DNA of 64,000 bases from the NCBI GenBank assembly GCA_964007475.1, contig OZ023273.1:146107308-146171307 (forward strand). The letters are read 5' to 3'. The notes under the pieces are model-generated. The model was not told where the DNA came from and ran no database searches. It saw nothing but the letters and a program-made list of their open reading frames with translations. Made by a program: the position numbers and the translations under genes. Position 1 is the stretch's first letter, and the number at the start of each line of letters is the position of its first letter. The DNA comes from Hybos culiciformis (lineage: Eukaryota; Arthropoda; Insecta; Diptera; Hybotidae). Below are positions 61,901-64,000 of the stretch, piece after piece.

Positions 61901-64000
61901 CAAATTGATTAACAAAAATTATATCACCACAGAAAATATAAGGTCTAAAATATATTATTGCAAAATTTAATTTTTTTTTTATAGATTCCATAAATTTGAA
62001 GTTTTTAATTTTTTTTTTGTTGGGGCGTTAGTTGTTTTAACCATTTTCATTATTTTTTATGCCATTAAAAAAAAATACACAGATTTTTTTTTGAGTACAT
62101 GTTATTTTAAACAAAATTCATAAGACAAAAAACCAGATAGAAGAAATGTTTAATTCCAAATTGCAATAAAAATTGAATATTCATTAGGAAAATAAAAAAA
62201 AATTTTTGCTTTCTTTTAAGTAAAACATATTTTTTTTTTTTTTATGGAAAAATATCAAAATATTTTGGTCTTGGACCATATTATCTAAAAAATGGTTATT
62301 TTAGATATAAAAAAAAATTAAGGAATTATTATTTTATAATAATTAAAACAGTATTATAATTTATAACGATATCATACAACTAATTTAGGTGGGTGATTTT
62401 GAAAGTGAATTTTGTATAAATTTTTAAGTGAAATAAAATTTTTTTTTATGGTAACAGAAAAAATCACAAAATTTAATTTCAAACAAACAAATCAAGTGGT
62501 TGACAAAGCGTAAAAAAAAATAAACATGACAATTGTTACTTTTTAGTTTATTTTAATTGAAACCCAATTTCTGTTTCTAAGCTTATTATCATTATTATAA
62601 AGTGCACATAAGTGTCACATTAATTGTGTAGTTGTTTTTTGTAATTTTCATTTTAGAACTCCATAACAAAAGCTCTAGCATTAAAAAGTCAATCATTAAT
62701 AAATTTTTATTTTGTTATTTGATAAATATCAGAACAAAATTTGTCTCTTAAAAGTCGATTAAAATGGATCAAATGACGAATACAAAGAAACGGTGACCAC
62801 GCAAATTCACATTTATTACCGTGAAACATTCAAACTTTTAATATTTTCATAAATCATTTATTTTAAAAGTTAATAAAAAAAAAAGTCCGTTGGGTTGAGT
62901 TTAGATATTTTTAATTGATTCTTAGAAACACTATTTGAATCCGGCGTTGAAAACAAGGCTGATCACAGCTAACACAGATTATGCACTGCATAAATTTAAT
63001 AAAAAAAAAAAAGATTAATTTTATTAATTTTAAAAATAATTGCATTACAATTATTATGACCAAATCGAGGTGGAGTAAATTCCTTTTATGAAACAATGTC
63101 TTAAACATCGTGATTAAATTTTCATTGATTGGCAAAACAGAATAAAATATTATAAGATATAATTAAAGCCGAAAACATATTTTTATGGCTTAAAAACATT
63201 AATTTCTTTAGTTTTTTTTTTTCATGTGTATTTATTTTAATGGACATTTTAACTAACGAATTTATGTAAAACAACATAAAATTTTATTAAACTTTCAATT
63301 ATATGCGATCAATTATTTTGCATACTACTTGAAATAAAAAATGTTTTTTTTCTTTATTTTCTGAAATAAATAAAATTAAATTACTTATAAATATTATTTT
63401 ATTTAGATTTGACAAGTTGGATTATATAAATATTTGTTGTTTGTGTTAATTTCCAATTAATTTTTCCGTTTTTCATTTATATTTAAAAAAAAAATAAACA
63501 GAAATAAATGTTTCTTTTATAGTATTGTTATAAATAATCATATGACGTCATTTCTATGTAATTATCTGACCTGTTTAAAATTCAAAAAGGTTGAGAAAAA
63601 AAATTCACAATAAACTTTTTAATAAAAATAAATATATACTATTTTTTACAACACACTACACTGAGGGAAAAAAATTTCTAGAATCGTGCAATACACTTTC
63701 ATAATCACTAAAATTTATGAAAAAAACGAAATTTTCATAATTCAAAGCGAATTCACTTGATTTCTTAAATACTTGCTTGAATTTTGCAATTTTTTCTCGT
63801 CTGTTATTTATGGCTTTTTCCATGATTCAAGTAAACTTATTTTGCTAGATTTAATGGGCTTATTTTCATTAATCATATAATTATTTCTCTATTTATGTAA
63901 ATATTTCTTAATTTAAGTAAATATTTACTTAATGTGATTCTAACACAGTTTAAGAATTTTTTTCCTTGGTTTGTGTATTTTTTTTTTAACGAAACATGAA
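58965..64000. other. Upstream region: 5' UTR, promoter and/or introns of longer isoforms
   Basis: About 5 kb upstream of the head exon. It must hold the 5' UTR and promoter of the CH2-only transcript unless more 5' exons exist, and may be intron for transcripts that start further right with CH1. Locally less A/T-rich islands occur near 59711-59760 and 62925-62995. A 23-bp tandem duplication lies at 61741-61785 and a TGACGTCA palindrome near 63543. No coding exon recognised. Confidence 0.6.
61741..61785 (+). repeat. Two-copy 23-bp tandem duplication
   Basis: AAACTATTTAAATTAGGTAT plus ATT is repeated immediately with only the last bases cut off. Simple local duplication; no function inferred. 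Confidence 0.85.

Noticed and set aside
62911..63135. Minus-strand open frame of 74 codons near the right end
   Set aside because: Hydrophobic, A/T-driven translation; only its end overlaps the balanced-composition island, which is reported separately as possible untranslated exon.
63543..63550. TGACGTCA palindrome resembling a CRE site
   Set aside because: A single 8-bp match in 64 kb is expected by chance often enough; no neighbouring promoter evidence.
1..64000. tRNA, rRNA, CRISPR or bacterial-type operons
   Set aside because: No cloverleaf, conserved rRNA stretch, regular spacer array or compact gene runs seen; the window is a single intron-rich eukaryotic gene.

Overview
The window is about 75-80% A+T and carries essentially one gene, on the minus strand: an insect-type spectraplakin, the orthologue of Drosophila short stop (shot; vertebrate MACF1/dystonin). 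Three things point to an arthropod nuclear genome, probably an insect: the very close match of the EF-hand and GAS2 parts to the insect protein, introns as short as 60-63 bp with GT-AG ends beside introns of 1-9 kb, and very A/T-rich intron sequence full of homopolymers. I cannot name the species or order.

I could trace 27 coding exons by reading splice junctions and keeping the frame, from an ATG at 58964 to a TAG at 1431. With every exon included they add up to 25,695 nt with no frame break, which gives about 8,564 residues. Order from the N terminus (right) to the C terminus (left): a unique Ser-rich head (58964-58347); CH2 only, with no CH1 in this model (54483-54204 and the start of the next exon); a plakin domain of spectrin repeats with an embedded SH3 (54063-46627), including a 24-nt microexon; a short linker exon (37511-37387); a single 10.36-kb exon of plectin/plakin repeats (36980-26624); a rod of roughly 29 spectrin repeats (23004-11070); small Ser/Arg-rich exons of symmetric phase (10184-8390); two EF-hands (7301-6828); the GAS2 microtubule-binding domain (7057-6631); and a short tail (1609-1431).

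The exon phases show how isoforms can be made. The linker exon plus the plakin-repeat exon form a unit that can be skipped in frame, giving about 5,070 residues, the usual size of a spectraplakin without plakin repeats. Three consecutive exons before the EF-hands have phase 2 at both ends. A 7-nt microexon candidate in the 3.6-kb intron would join the linker exon directly to the rod.

The rest is intron and about 5 kb of upstream sequence. It holds at least three inverted-repeat elements (a foldback at 44413-44763, a MITE-like element at 39154-39425 and a short one at 14580-14682). It also holds a Cys-containing coding-like island at 4183-4293 that is either a cassette exon or a relic resembling mitochondrial ribosomal protein bS18m. 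No second intact gene, tRNA, rRNA or CRISPR array was seen. The head exon is the first exon of only one transcript form. The CH1 exons, other promoters and probably the true C-terminal tail lie outside the window.
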